DNA of 64,000 bases from Chloroflexi bacterium TSY (GCA_019217005.1 JAHBNG010000004.1:1-64000), one strand, 5' to 3'. Shown: positions 18,738 through 30,815, counted from the first letter of the stretch. The notes: a model not told the origin generated them from the letters alone. Numbers and translations are program-made.

Positions 18738-19558
18738 TTAACCTTCAAACCGCGTCGCCCCCTTTGTTTCCCACTCTGCAGGCGTAATGTACCCCCCATC
18801 GACGACGAGAGATGTCCCCGTAATGCCAGCCGAATCTTCGCAAGAGAAGTAAAGCGCGGCCTTCGCAATATCATGGCAATATCATGGGGCATGAGGGCAA
18901 TCCCCATTGGTACGCGACGAAGACGGTTCGCAAGTGCGGCCCCTGGATCGGGTTCTTTGCTCAAGTGATAACGCAGCAGCGGGGTATCTGTGATACCAGG
19001 ACAGATACAGTTACACCGAAGTCCATCCGCGGCATAATCCAGGGCAATGGCACGGCTCAAACCAAGAACAGCGTGTTTCGAGGTGATATAGGCAGGGGTA
19101 TTGGCTTGCCCCACAAAACTACTGACGGAACCAATATTCACAACGTAACTACGTGCACCACGGCGCATATACTCAATGCCATGTTTAAGCGACAGAAAAA
19201 TAGACTTGACATTGACACCCATCAAGTGATCCCACTCCGCTTCGCTTGATTCATGAAGCGGCGTAACCTGCACAATACCGGCGCAGTTGACAAGAATATT
19301 GAGGCCACCAAATTGCTCAACTGTTCGAGTAATGGAGTGGCGCACAGATTTTTCTTGGGCCACATCACATTCGACGAAAAGAGCCTGCTCGCCACGTTGA
19401 ATAATTCGCCTCTCGATTTCCTGACCTTGGTCAACTTGTATATCAACCAGCGCAACGCACGCGCCTTCCGCTGCAAAGAGTTCGGCAATTGCTTCTCCCA
19501 TGCCGGAGGCAGCACCGCTGACCCAAGCAATCTGCCCATCGAGTCGTTTCTGTGTCAT
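18738..19558 (-). pseudogene. Short-chain dehydrogenase broken by an 11-bp tandem duplication
   Basis: A classical SDR: GAASGMG nucleotide loop near residue 15, NCAGI, the catalytic Ser in IGSVSSF, and the YITSK (Tyr-x-x-x-Lys) active site. After RVPMGIALMPHDIA the frame is wrong. The plus strand here reads ATATCATGGCA twice in tandem (about 18868-18889). Removing one 11-bp copy restores KAALYFSCEDSAG, GTSLVVDGGYITP and a stop at 18738, for 269 residues. The C-terminal family motif VVDGGY is thus lost. It overlaps the aldolase stop/start by four bases, so the two are one operon. Likely substrate: a sugar or sugar-acid alcohol group. Confidence 0.88.
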
Positions 19559-20319
19559 GTTTTATAATCCGGTTCTTCTTCGTCCAGAATTTCTTTGAGC
19601 GCTGCAAAGTGAAGTTCGGAAAATTGAGGATACTCACGCCACTGTTCGCACGCAGTCGCAGCAACATCATCGGGGACAATGGATAATTCCTGTCCCGTCG
19701 ATAAAGCCAATACTTGAATCTGCGCAGCTTTCTCCAAATAGTAAAGTTCATCAAATGCCTCGGCCACACTATTTCCAACCACAATCACGCCATGATTGCC
19801 CATAAAGAGTACGCTCTTGTCATTGCCCATCAGATGGGCAACACGCGTTCCTTCCTCCACATCCAGTGCCAGTCCGCTATAGTCGCGATCATAGGCAATT
19901 CGATTGTAGAATCGCAGAGCGTTCTGTTCGGTCATCAAGAATTCGAAATCGTGTAAACAACAGAGCGCAGTGGCGTAGGGCATATGGGTATGTAAAATAC
20001 AACGAGCTAGGGGCAGATGCTGATGTAGGTGTGCGTGCAAATACCAAGCCGTTAAGTCAGGCGGATTATCACTGCTGAGAACAGACGGATCATGCGCGTC
20101 GAGCAACATTAATTCGCTGGCTCGTATACGGGAGAAATGGCGACCACGTGGATTCAAAAGAAATTTGACGCCATCATCGGATATGGCAACGCTAAAGTGA
20201 TTGGCAATTGCCTCATGTAAATTGAGACGCGCCGCCCACCGGAACGCAGCAGCAAGGTCAACACGCGCTTGCCACTCTAATTCGACGCTGCGGATAGGGA
20301 CAGACTGAATCATTTCCAT
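19555..20319 (-). CDS. Class II aldolase/adducin-family protein
   Basis: A 254-residue protein with the class II aldolase fold: NHFSVAI near residue 40, FLLNPRGRHFSRI, the zinc-binding LHTHMPYATAL (two His), and FMGNHGVIVVG with another zinc His. The family cleaves fuculose-, rhamnulose- or ribulose-phosphates, or acts as an epimerase. With the coupled SDR gene (ATGA overlap) and the nearby sugar isomerase it forms a carbohydrate breakdown set. fucU at 5.1 kb would fit a deoxyhexose pathway, which is inference. Confidence 0.82.
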   Translation of the reverse strand: MEMIQSVPIRSVELEWQARVDLAAAFRWAARLNLHEAIANHFSVAISDDGVKFLLNPRGRHFSRIRASELMLLDAHDPSVLSSDNPPDLTAWYLHAHLHQHLPLARCILHTHMPYATALCCLHDFEFLMTEQNALRFYNRIAYDRDYSGLALDVEEGTRVAHLMGNDKSVLFMGNHGVIVVGNSVAEAFDELYYLEKAAQIQVLALSTGQELSIVPDDVAATACEQWREYPQFSELHFAALKEILDEEEPDYKT

Positions 20320-20933
20320 AGTATGCCTTTGGGTTCTGTTGAAATCATCGCTAAAGTAAGGTGTAACTATCTAACGAAGCTGCGCCTCAAACCGACAAGT
20401 GGTTGCAAGGTTGCAGGGTTCGACTAGCCACCTTGCAACTTTGCCACTCTGCTACTCTGCATAAAACTTGCTCTGTTTGTTAAGAATTTTGGTTGCCAAA
20501 TACTTACCATGTTATTCTAGCGCGTTAGCCATAAAACGCAAAGCCACTAAATTTGGGAACAGCATTGGAGTGTTATCATAAGATCAGAAACAGTTGGTGC
20601 CACCAAGTATTCGCCACAAACGAAAACACGCCCTGCGTCGGATGATCCAGATCGACTCCAACACAAGACGTGTTTTCTATACTGCGGTTGTAATGAAAAT
20701 ATGGTTTTCCCTATCGCTTTACTGGATAAAGCAAAACCATATTTTCATATAGAGCCCAGTTTATTTAGGAATGAGCCGTAAATAACTTGGACAATTGGAG
20801 ATTGTGAGAGTAGAGATAGAGAGATTCGGCCCTTGTAATCTCTAATCTCTTAGTCTCTAATCTCGCACACACTGTACAAGTTATTAAATTCCCATTCCTT
20901 AGTTATTCTGTTAGAGCCTTTAGTCGAGCGCTC
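20320..20933. other. Gene-free stretch with a hairpin
   Basis: About 600 bases between the aldolase start and the end of the giant surface gene. No gene seen. A 16-bp inverted repeat ATGAAAATATGGTTTT (20693-20708) pairs with 20733-20748 and has an inner GCTTTA/TAAAGC stem. Further on is a low-complexity run of TCTCTAATC motifs (about 20811-20866). Confidence 0.6.
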
Positions 20934-21260
20934 TTAACGACGCACGAGGGGCAAAAAGATCGATCGTTGTGCTGATTCGCCCTTTTCTGCATTCTTCTCT
21001 GCTTGCGCATTCAAGGACGCAAGTATCTGCATTTCTGCTTGCTCGTTTGCATCCACTACCGATCCACCCGACACAACAGGTTCAAGCTCAAACTTGTCTA
21101 GCAATGTGCCGTCTTCGCGCACGTAGAAGGTAAGCGTATGTTCGGCAGCGCTTAACGTCAAGATCACTGGATCCGCACCGTCTCGGTTAGAGAGATAGTC
21201 AGTCGCAAAGCCACCACCAACCGGATATGTATCCCACAGATAAGTATCGACTGGTAGACC

Positions 21261-21475
21261 CAGTAGATCCAAATTTGGCGTTTTTGGCGATTTTCAGTCG
21301 AGATTGCAGGGATTTTGGAGTCATTTATTCAGATTTCGGTTACAGAAAACAACCTATTTCATATCTGAAAATCGCCCAAATCTAACGCAAAAACTAGATA
21401 TCGACCGGCAAATTTGTATTTATGTCAACTGTTTAGCCAGAATTCTCTCTCAAAACCTGAAATTTGGATCTACTG
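21261..21475 (+). repeat. MITE-A, copy 2, inside the giant surface gene
   Basis: 215 bp with CAGTAGATCC termini and the perfect 5-bp duplication AGACC (21256-21260 and 21476-21480). It interrupts a CBM-like module. Deleting the element and one duplication restores the frame. Confidence 0.95.
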
Positions 21476-24400
21476 AGACCATCCACCTGAACGTAGAACG
21501 AATTGGCGGCATAATCAGGCGAAGAGATCTGTGCCTTAATCAGGTAATCACCAGCAGTAGGGATGGACACGCAATACTCGACTTTGTGGGCCGATACGCC
21601 ACTATAGGAATCACCAGCCCCATCGGGCACATGTACATATTGACCACCACTGGCAAGGGCATCATTACCGAGCGTAAAGTTGCCAAAGAGCGTGCCATCC
21701 TCAGCCTCCTGAATGAGACCACCACAGTTGCCGCTGCCTGGGCTATTGACAACCCAAACGAAGCTGGCGCTGTCCGTGCCACCGTTGCCATCGTCCACCG
21801 TCACCGTGGCGTTGTAAACCCCAGCGGTTGTTGTCGTTCCAGAGATCACACCCGTTGTAGAATTGATGGAGAGACCTGGCGGCAATCCGCTGGCACTATA
21901 GGTCAGTGGATCACCATTCGGGTCAGTTGCGTTGATGGGTAGATTAACGCTATCACCTTCAACATTTGACTGGTTGCCTGGATTCGTTATGGTTGGTGCC
22001 CCGGTTGGTGGAATAAATTCCAGTTCGATCTGATCAAGTTGGGTCCCATCTTCGCGAACGTAGAAAGTGATGGTATGCTCTCCGACGCCGAGAGACAGCA
22101 CCAGTGGATCCGGACCATTTCGATCGACCACGTAGTCCACAACAAAGCCACTAGCAACCGGATCACTATCCCAGAGATAGGTATCAACGGGTAGACCGTC
22201 TACCTGAACAAAGAATGAGTTGGCTGCATAATCAGGCGAAGAGACGAGCGTCTTAATTGCGTAGTCCCCTGCCGTTGTTATATTAACACAGTATTCAACC
22301 TTATCTCCAGATACACCACCCCAGAAATCGCCTGCACCGTCGGGCACATGTACATATTGACCAGCACTTGCGGTCGGATCAGATCCAATCACGAAGTTGC
22401 CAAAGAGTGTCCCACTCTCTGCTTCCTGAATCAGACCACCACAGTTGCCACCGCCTTGCGGATTGACAGTCCAAACAAAGTTTGCACTATCACTGTTCCC
22501 ATTGCCATCATCGACAGTGGCTGTTACATTGTAGGTGCCTGCTGTGGTTGTGGTCCCCGATATGATCCCTGTATTGGCACCGATGGATAAACCGGTCGGA
22601 AGCCCAGTTGCAGCATAGGTGAGTGGGTCGCCATCCGGATCTGTCGCGACAAGCCCCAGATTAACGCTGTCGCCCACAGTATTTGTCTGATCGCCTGGAT
22701 TTGTTAGCGTCGGAGCATTCCCCGTCGGTACGATTTCCAGTTCAAACTGATCGAGGCGTGACCCATCTTCACGGACGTAAAAAGTGAGCGTGTGCTCTCC
22801 AGCAGTCAGCGTGACTACGACGGGATCAGGACCACTCGCATCAGCCACGTAGTCCGTCACATAACCGCTACCGACCGGAGCCGTATTCCATGTATAGGCG
22901 TTCGCCGGCTGTCCATCCACCTGGACAAAGAATGAGTTTGCGCTGAAGTCAGGAGCAGAGATCTGCGCCTTGATGGCATAGTCGCCTGCCGTTGGTACGA
23001 TCACACAATACTCAGCCTTGTTGTTGGAAGGTCCAGCCCAGAAGTTGCCGACGCCATCAGGCACATGGACGAATGCTCCACCGCTCGCAGCGGCATCGCT
23101 ACCGATCACAAAGTTACCAGACAGCAAACCGTTTTCCGCTTCCTGGATCAAGCCGGTACAATCCCCCGCTCCTTGTGGGGTGACAGTCCATGTAAAGCTC
23201 GCACTATCACTATCTCCTTGGCCATCATCCACCATCACTGTCACATTGTATGTCCCAACCGTGGTGAGTGTTCCCGCAATGACTCCAGTACTGCTGTTAA
23301 TGGACAAATCTGGAGGTAAACCCGTGGCACTATAGGTTAATGGATCACCATCTGGATCGCTCGCAATAATTGGCAAGTTGACGCTGTCCCCCTGTACACC
23401 AGTTTGATTGCCCGGATTGGTAATGAGCGGTTCAAGCGGGCTAATCGGTAGGTCGAAGAAAGCAAGTAGTCCAACTCCGTTGCTGTTTGTGACCCAAGGC
23501 CCAGCACCACTATGCCCACCATAACTCAGACCCGATGCACCGCTTCCGTCTCCTGAAAGTTGGAGCACCAGAGAATTACCCGATACCGTACCACTCTGTA
23601 CAGTAATAGCCGAATTTTCAAGTGTGAAATCCGCTTCCGCACCGCTGTCCCAATTCAGACCATCATCAAGATCGCGCATCAGAATCGTCACTTCAGTCCG
23701 GCCTGGATTGCTGAAGTAAATGCGGTCAGGATTGGGCGGATCGACATTTTCGGCATTGGGTGAACCGTAAATATCGCGATTCATGAGTCCATAAATATGT
23801 TCCGCGATCAGTTCATAGCCATTTGCAAAGCTATAATGACATCCGTCGTGACCATCAATTCCTGTTGTCGACATGACGGACACATTGGCCAGCGTGTCGC
23901 CAAAGCGACGCTGAACTTCCTGCATTGCAAGCAGTCCACTCTCGTTGCCACATCCACTGCGTATCTGATGCACATAGATCGGGATATTCCCAAAATCTTC
24001 CTGCCAATCGCTATGGAGAGACTCAAAGCCTAACTGATGTCCCGTTTGGTTGCCGACATCAGCCTCACCTTGATACCACATCATGGTCTGTACACTTCCC
24101 GCGACACCTGCAGCATGCAACCGATAGAGCAATCGACCATAGTTTGTGCTGACATCCATTGGATTGGCATCATTGCGCTGATGGAAGCTGATTTGGGATC
24201 CATCATGCGCACCGTTGAAAACAGCAATCGGAACGTTCTTTTCATCAATGAAGTAACGGCCAAAACGCAATCCCCACTGCCCCACAGAACCAACCGTAAA
24301 GATTGTATCGCCCTCAGCCACGACCCAGTTGCGATCCGCCACGACTTCTGCGCCATTTGAACTACTCGTTCCAAAGGAGCGGATAAACTCATCCTGGAAA

Positions 24401-25040
24401 ATGGTCGTTGAGCCACTGAATGCGAATGCCTGGGCATTCGATTGTCCATCGATGACAAATATATCACCCGCGACAACCTTATCTGCATCCAAAACAACAG
24501 TCACGGCTGTACCTGCAACAAGGGATACTTCAAAACGATAATTGAACAACTCTGCTGGAATATCAGGCAAGAATTCAAACGACGCCGTTCCATTGACAAA
24601 AGTCAACGGCGCTGTCAAGGTTGAAATGTTAAAGTTATCGCGATAGATATCAACCTGGATTGTGTCACCCGTGTTCCCAGATACTGTACCGCGAATCGGC
24701 ACCATTGCTCGATTGGTGCTGCGGTCTCGTGGGTAGAGTTGGAAGAATTGCGGTGCAGCTGTAAAGCGAACCTCTGGGATCGTCGACAGAATCTCAACAG
24801 TCCACATGAAATTTGCGCTGTCTGTGCCGCCGTTCCCATCATCGACCGTAACTGTTGCACTATAGATACCTGCCGCAGGCGTTGTTCCAGAAACGATGCC
24901 TGTATTTGCATCAATGCTAAGCCCTGGTGGCAATCCCACCGCACCATAGCTCAACACGTCACCATCCGGATCACTAGCGCTGATCGGTAGATTAACGCTA
25001 TCGCCGACTGTATTGCTCTGGTCTCCCGGCGTTGTGACTG

Positions 25041-26640
25041 TTGGTGGATTGTTCGTTAATGCATTCACCGTCCAGACAAAGCTGGCGCTATCCGTGCCAC
25101 CGTTGCTATCATCCACCGTCACCGTTGTGTTGTAGACACCCGCTGTCGTGGTCGTGCCAACGATCACACCCGTTCCGCTGTCGATGCTCAGTCCTGTCGG
25201 CAATCCACTGGCGCCATAGGTCAGCGTGTCCCCATCCGGATCGCTCGCGCTGATGGGCAGGTTGACGCTGTCACCCTCTATGTTCGTCTGGTCTCCTGGA
25301 CTGCTCACCGTTGGCGGATTGTTGGGCGGCACATTTACCGTCCAGACGAAGCTGGCGCTATCCGTGCCACCATTGCCGTCATCCACCGTCACCGTTGTGT
25401 TGTAGACACCCGCTGTCGTGGTCGTACCAACGATCACACCCATTCCGCTGTCGATGCTCAGTCCCGTCGGCAATCCACTTGCGCCATAGGTCAATGTGTC
25501 CCCATCTGGATCGCTCGCGCTGATGGACAGGTTGACGCTGTCGCCCTCTGTGTTCGTCTGGTCCCCTGGACTGCTCACGGTGGGCGGATTGTTGGGTGGC
25601 ACATTCACCGTCCAGACGAAGCTGGTGCTGTCGCCGCCACCATTGCCGTCGTGTACCTTCACAGTCACGTTATAGGTACCTGCCGTGGTCGTCGTGCCAG
25701 AGATCACACCGGTTCCGCTGCCAATGCTCAATCCCGTGGGCAACCCACTTGCGCTATAGGTCAGCGTATCGCCATCCGGATCACTCGCGCTGATGGGCAG
25801 GTTGACGCTGTCGCCCTCGATGTTTGTCTGATCTCCTGGACTGCTCACGGTGGGCGGATTGTTGGGCGGCACATTCACCGTCCAGACAAAGCTAGTGCTG
25901 TCTGTGCCACCATTGCCATCGTCCACCGTCACTATCACATTGTAGGTGCCTGCTACAGTCGTCGTGCCAGCGATCACCCCGGTTCCGCTGTCGATGCTCA
26001 GTCCTGTTGGCAACCCACTGGCGCTGTAGGTCAGCGTGTCCCCATCCGGATCGCTGGCGCTGATGGGCAGGTTGACGCTATCGTCCTCGATGTTCGTCTG
26101 GTCCCCTGGACTGCTCACCGTTGGCGGATTGTTGGGCGGCACATTCACCGTCCACACAAAGCTGGCGCTATCCGTGCCACCATTGCCGTCATCCACCGTC
26201 ACCGTTGCGTTGTGACCGTCGTGGTCGTACCAGCGATCACACCGGTTCCGCTGTCGATGCTCAGTCCTGTCGGCAAGCCACTGGCGCCATAGGTCAATGT
26301 GTCCCTCATCTGGATCGCTCGCGCTGATGGCAGGTTGACGCTGTCGCCCCGATGTTTGTCTGTCCCCTGACTGCTCACATTGTTGGGCGGCACATTCACC
26401 GTCCAGACGAAGCTGGCGCATCGTGCCACCGTTGCCATCATCCACTGTCACCGTTGTGTTGTAGACACTCGCGTGGTCGTCGTGCCAGCGATCACACCGG
26501 TTCCGCTGTCGATGCTCAGTCCTGTCGGCAAGCCACTGGCGCCATAGGTCAATGTGTCCCCATCTGGATCGCTCGCGCTGATGGGCAGGTTGACGCTGTC
26601 GCCCTCGATGTTTGTCTGGTCTCCTGGATTCGTCACAACT
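25041..26640 (-). repeat. Tandem 270-bp repeats encoding Ig-like domains
   Basis: The landmark GTTGGGCGGCAC recurs at about 25327, 25591-25597, 25861, 26131 and 26385, so the period is 270 bp (90 residues) except for the last interval, shortened to about 254 by deletions. The units are nearly identical in DNA, consistent with recent duplication or gene conversion. They are also a region prone to misassembly. Confidence 0.85.
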
Positions 26641-28983
26641 GGCGAACTATTTGATGTTGTGATCAGAACCACAACGTCATCGATTGCTGCCTCAATGAGG
26701 CTCCCACCACCAGCATCGGCGGCTTCGATTAAAAGATAAATCGTTTGGCCGTTGTATGAACTGAGATCAGTCGTTAAGGTATCCCAGTTTCCAGTCTTAT
26801 CCGCGGCCGAACCAAGTTCCTCCTGCACAATGGATGTTGTTGATCCGACCACTTTGACACGTAAGAAATCTGCGCTTGTTGCATTATTGAGATGGGCAAA
26901 GTTATAACGGAAGGAGAGAGTCGATGTGCTCCCGGCCGGCAAAATGATATCTGGTGAACGGATTGATGTGACACCACCATCAATATCAAATGCCCCAACG
27001 CTGCCGCCGGCCGGTAGACCAGTGACCAAAGCGTTGCTACCACTCGTGGTTGTCCCCAACTGATAGGTGCCGCCTTGATAGACCGTTACTTCTGGGTTTC
27101 CTCGCGCCCACTGCCCCGTCGAGGCGGTATCTGTTCCGGATGGGTTGGCTGTCCATCCTTGTGCACTTTCAAAGTCATAGCGGATTTCTGTCGTTGAGGA
27201 ATTGCCTTGTTGCGCAGAAACCTTAACGTCATCAATCAGAGCGGTGGTCAATTCGCTCTGTGTTGTTTTTTGGTTATTAAATGCACCAATCGTCAGTGTA
27301 TGTGACCCTGCCGCTAATTGCCCCAGATCGATAGAGAATATCTGCCAGCCCGTCCCGCCGCCTCCGTTGAGTTGGACAATGTAATCGTTTGGCGATTGTC
27401 CGTGGAGGATTCCATCGACAGAAACCAACATCTGGGCATATTCATCGTTCTCATAGTTATCGTGCATGCTGAGGTTATATCGGAAAGAGATCGAGACAGC
27501 AGATGGTTGACTGAGAGAGAAAGTTGATTGCCAACCGCCCGACATATTTACGATATCATTCCCATTGATCCCACCAACAAGAACGCGCAATGCCCCACCG
27601 CTAAATCCGCCACTTGTCAAATGTGAGCCAGAGGCATAGCTGGGTTGGTTTGTATTTCTAAAGGCATCGTCCAGATAACTAAAGCCATTGCTGTTGGTGT
27701 CAAAGTTCGCATCGATCAGTACCGTGGTCGAACCAGCATTTACGGCCCAAGTAAAGCTCGCACTGTCTGTGCCGCCGTTGCCATCGTCCGCCGTGACCGT
27801 GACGTTGAATGGGCCAACCGTGTTGACCGTTCCCACAATTACACCCGTCGCGCTATTGATGCTGAGTCCATTGGGCAGGCCAGATGCGCCATATGATAGA
27901 CTATCACCATCTGGATCCGTGGCGCTGATCGACAGATTGACGCTGTCCCCCTCAACATTTGTTTGGTTACCGGGATTTGTGATGACCGGAGGCTGATTGA
28001 CGCTGGGTATCGTATAATCAATGTGTAACAATGGCGCTTGTGATGATGAACCATCGTAGGATTCGGCGTCTCGTTGGCCGCTTCCCGTGATGATTAACGC
28101 CAGGTCATTACCTGATTGCCATCCGGCTCGGTTGACAATCTCCTGTACGATACTTGCCAGGCTTGGTGTCCGTTGGGCGCTGCTTGCCGCACCGACATTG
28201 GTCCAGGCGGGAACAGACCAATTTACCGAAGCAGAGGTGGTCGGTCGTCCCGTGATTGCACCACTGCTTGTGTTAAAAGTAGGTGCGTCATCCGTATCAT
28301 GACCACGAATCACCAGATTTGTGCTTTCTGAGTCGTTTCCTTCTGCAGTAAATTGAATCCAGGCATCATTGATGATTGCGCCTTGTGGGGTGGTGATATT
28401 TCTAAAGCGAATACCTATGGGAATCTCACCAAGATCTATATCACTACTCGTCAAATTGCCATTGCCGTTACTTTCTTCTTCCGCATCATCTGCTGATGCA
28501 GTCACGCGTCTATCTAAGCTGCCTCCATTGCCTTGAGCACTTGTCGCTGCCCAAATAAATGAAGTTCTGTCGCTGAGCCGACTAGCAGTCACACTCACAG
28601 CGCGCTTGTTGTTAGCACGATCTGGATTCGAGTGATTTTGACTGGCGTATGATGGTGTTGCACCCACAATTGGCAAGGTCAAGACAAGCGAGAAGCAGAT
28701 TGCTGCGGCGAAAATACGCCAACGGCTTTCGACGCGCTTTTTAAGGTCAAAATTTGGCATAACTACTGTCCTCTAGCAGATGAAGAAAAGTCATAATAAA
28801 GCAAAAAGCCATCCGCACATTGCGATGCGAGAAGGACGTCCAGAATCGTCCCTTAGAATGTTACGCAAACGCGGATAGCAATTGGGCTATTTGTTTGTAT
28901 ACTCCACGCCAGCACGGCAGGTCACTTTTCCAGATCTCGAATAGAGAAAAGAGAGCAAAAGAAACGGTCTCTCCGTATATCTC

Positions 28984-29062
28984 GAGTGTGTACCACAAAG
29001 TCTGTAAATGAACGCCGCTCAGTCAGAGAATCGGCTGCATTTACGCACTTTGGGACACACTT
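28984..29062 (-). repeat. MITE-B, copy B
   Basis: Inverted orientation relative to copy A: begins GAGTGTGTACCACAAAG and ends CACTTTGGGACACACTT. It lies in the 534-base gap (28761-29294) upstream of the giant surface gene. Nothing else was recognised in that gap. Confidence 0.85.
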
Positions 29063-29294
29063 GCTGTATCTCTGTTCCATCTCGACTCAGGATCACAGAA
29101 AGAAAAAGTGTTTCCTGATGGCGCTGCTCAGGCTATTGGGTTTATCAAGGATGAATCTAGGAGGCAATGCAATCCATCAGAGGTGTGGGTACTTCATAAC
29201 TCATTCCTTACGACATGTTTGATTAACGGATCTCACTCCAATAGTATCACAAAAGTATAGAAAATGTATTGCAAGTAAATTGCAATACTCGTTT

Positions 29295-30815
29295 CTACAG
29301 ACTATCGGCAATCCGTTCCGCCATCATCATTGTCGTAGCGTTGATGTTCGCTCGCACGCAATGAGGCATAATCGAGGCATCGACCACTCGCAGGCCGCTC
29401 ATGCTATGGACGCGACCCATTTGATCGACAACGCTCATTGGGTCAGAGGATGGACCCATTTTGCAGGTTGAAGAGGAGTGATGGCCCGTGTCAGCTTCGC
29501 GCAGAATCCAGTCGGTCAACGCGTCTTCGGAACGCAGATCTGCGTCAAGGGGTTTGATGGGGCGATCGATGATCTCTTCAAAACCATGATGCTGAACCAG
29601 CGTCAACACTCGTTGAATCGCTTCGCGCTGTCGCGCCATATCAAAGGGGTGATCAAAGTAGCGGTAGTTGAGAGAGGGTTGCGTGTGTGGGTCTTTGGAA
29701 CTGAGCGTTAATTCACCGCGACTCAAGGCGAGGTTGATTGTGGGGCGAATAAAAAGAGTCCGGTTGCGGGGGTCCACGGCGACATAGACAATCATATCAT
29801 TCACAAGATTCGAACCATCTGCCGTATAGCGCAGCCCAATTTGATGCCAATGTTTTTGCGCATCGAGCGCCAATTCATCGCGCACATGCCAAAACATATT
29901 GACGGCTGGGTGATCGCACAAATTTTGACCAACGCCGGGCAGGTCCTGGCGCACTGGAACATCCAGTTGCTTGAGATGGTCTGCGGGACCGATCCCCGAA
30001 AGCATCAGAAGCTGGGGTGATCCAATGGCACCCGCAGAGACGACGATCTCCCCTCCATTGCGTTGCTCAATTTGGCCATCCCATTCAACTTTGACCCCAA
30101 TGGCCCGCTGTCGCTCAAAGACGATCCCGTGTGCTGTGCAATTGGCCAAGACCGTTAAATTCGGACGATGCCTGATGGGATTCAGATAGGCGACTGCTGT
30201 ACTGTAGCGTATGCCGTCGATATTATTGAGGGGATAGGGGCCAACACCAGTCGAGTCTGGATGATTGTGATCGGGACAGTCGGGATATCCTGCAGCCAGA
30301 CATGCTTCATAAAACGCCAACTGATTCGGAAGCCATTCATCGGACGGATAGCGCTTGACCTGAATTGGTCCACCATGTCCATGATATTCGTTCTGAATAT
30401 CGCGGTCGGTTTCCAGCTTTTTAAAATAGGGCAATACCTGCTCATAGCTCCACTGGTCGTTCCCATCTGCCACCCACATGGCAAAATCATCGGGAACACA
30501 CCGCAAGAAAATTTGCGCATTGACCGCACTCGAACCGCCGACCACCCGTCCTCGCGCAATGGCAATTTGTGCCTGCTCTGTCGCAGTTGCCCGATAGTGC
30601 CAATCATGGCTCTCAATCGCGATGATCCCGGCAGATGTACCATACCCATATTTCAGATCATCCGGCAGATCTTCCAACGAGACATAATCCGGTCCGGCTT
30701 CTAACAGCAAGACAGAGCGCGTCGGATCCTCAGAAAGCCGCGCGGCCAGAATCGCACCGGCAGAGCCAGCACCGATGATGATGATGTCGTAGTTTTTGTT
30801 GCTTGGCGACTGCAT
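29295..30815 (-). CDS. GMC-family flavin oxidoreductase (choline dehydrogenase-like)
   Basis: A 506-residue protein. The FAD-binding motif GAGSAGAILAARLSEDP is at about residues 14-30 with VLLLEAG. GMC signature 1 is in VVGGSSAVNAQIFLRC and signature 2 in SAGAIGSPQLLMLSGIGP. The catalytic His region is HHSSSTCKMG, and NINATTMMMAERIAD is at the C-terminus. It oxidises an alcohol using FAD. The substrate is unknown. Start Met at 30815 was preferred because AGAGGA lies upstream; the frame is open for 42 more codons. It has no signal peptide, so it is cytoplasmic. The next gene is a divergent sulfatase. Confidence 0.9.
   Translation of the reverse strand: MQSPSNKNYDIIIIGAGSAGAILAARLSEDPTRSVLLLEAGPDYVSLEDLPDDLKYGYGTSAGIIAIESHDWHYRATATEQAQIAIARGRVVGGSSAVNAQIFLRCVPDDFAMWVADGNDQWSYEQVLPYFKKLETDRDIQNEYHGHGGPIQVKRYPSDEWLPNQLAFYEACLAAGYPDCPDHNHPDSTGVGPYPLNNIDGIRYSTAVAYLNPIRHRPNLTVLANCTAHGIVFERQRAIGVKVEWDGQIEQRNGGEIVVSAGAIGSPQLLMLSGIGPADHLKQLDVPVRQDLPGVGQNLCDHPAVNMFWHVRDELALDAQKHWHQIGLRYTADGSNLVNDMIVYVAVDPRNRTLFIRPTINLALSRGELTLSSKDPHTQPSLNYRYFDHPFDMARQREAIQRVLTLVQHHGFEEIIDRPIKPLDADLRSEDALTDWILREADTGHHSSSTCKMGPSSDPMSVVDQMGRVHSMSGLRVVDASIMPHCVRANINATTMMMAERIADSL

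Larger units (their letters stand above)
20934..28760 (-). pseudogene. Giant secreted Ig-repeat protein with embedded SASA esterase, interrupted
   Basis: Starts at 28760 with a signal peptide (hydrophobic stretch at residues 16-35, cleavage near SYA-SQ). In order come a DNRLRE-like stalk domain (about 50-250), an Ig-like (He_PIG) repeat, two jelly-roll domains with DANFDTNSNGF and YDFESAQGW starts, and an array of about eight 90-residue Ig repeats (NPPTVSSPGDQTNIEGDSVN). Then follow a sialate O-acetylesterase-type SGNH domain (VIDGQSNAQ, MMWYQGEAD, DGCHYS), more Ig repeats, three CBM6-like modules (LIQEAENG, FYVREDG) and a C-terminal SIFLPLVRR tail. Total is about 2,535 residues. It is broken by small indels at 26200-26480 and by MITE-A at 21261-21475. 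Removing the MITE rejoins VQVDGL to PVDTYLW exactly. Probable surface glycan-binding or deacetylating adhesin. Confidence 0.85.

Noticed and set aside
25651..26292. 213-codon plus-strand frame within the Ig repeats
   Set aside because: It is the antisense of the repetitive surface gene. Long antisense frames are expected from repeated GC-biased codons.
25041..26640. Regularly spaced repeats as a CRISPR array
   Set aside because: The period is 270 bp and the repeats encode Ig-like domains in frame. No short direct repeats with unique spacers and no cas genes occur in the window.
30168..30704. 178-codon plus-strand frame opposite the GMC gene
   Set aside because: Antisense shadow of a gene with clear FAD motifs; no ribosome binding site or domain.
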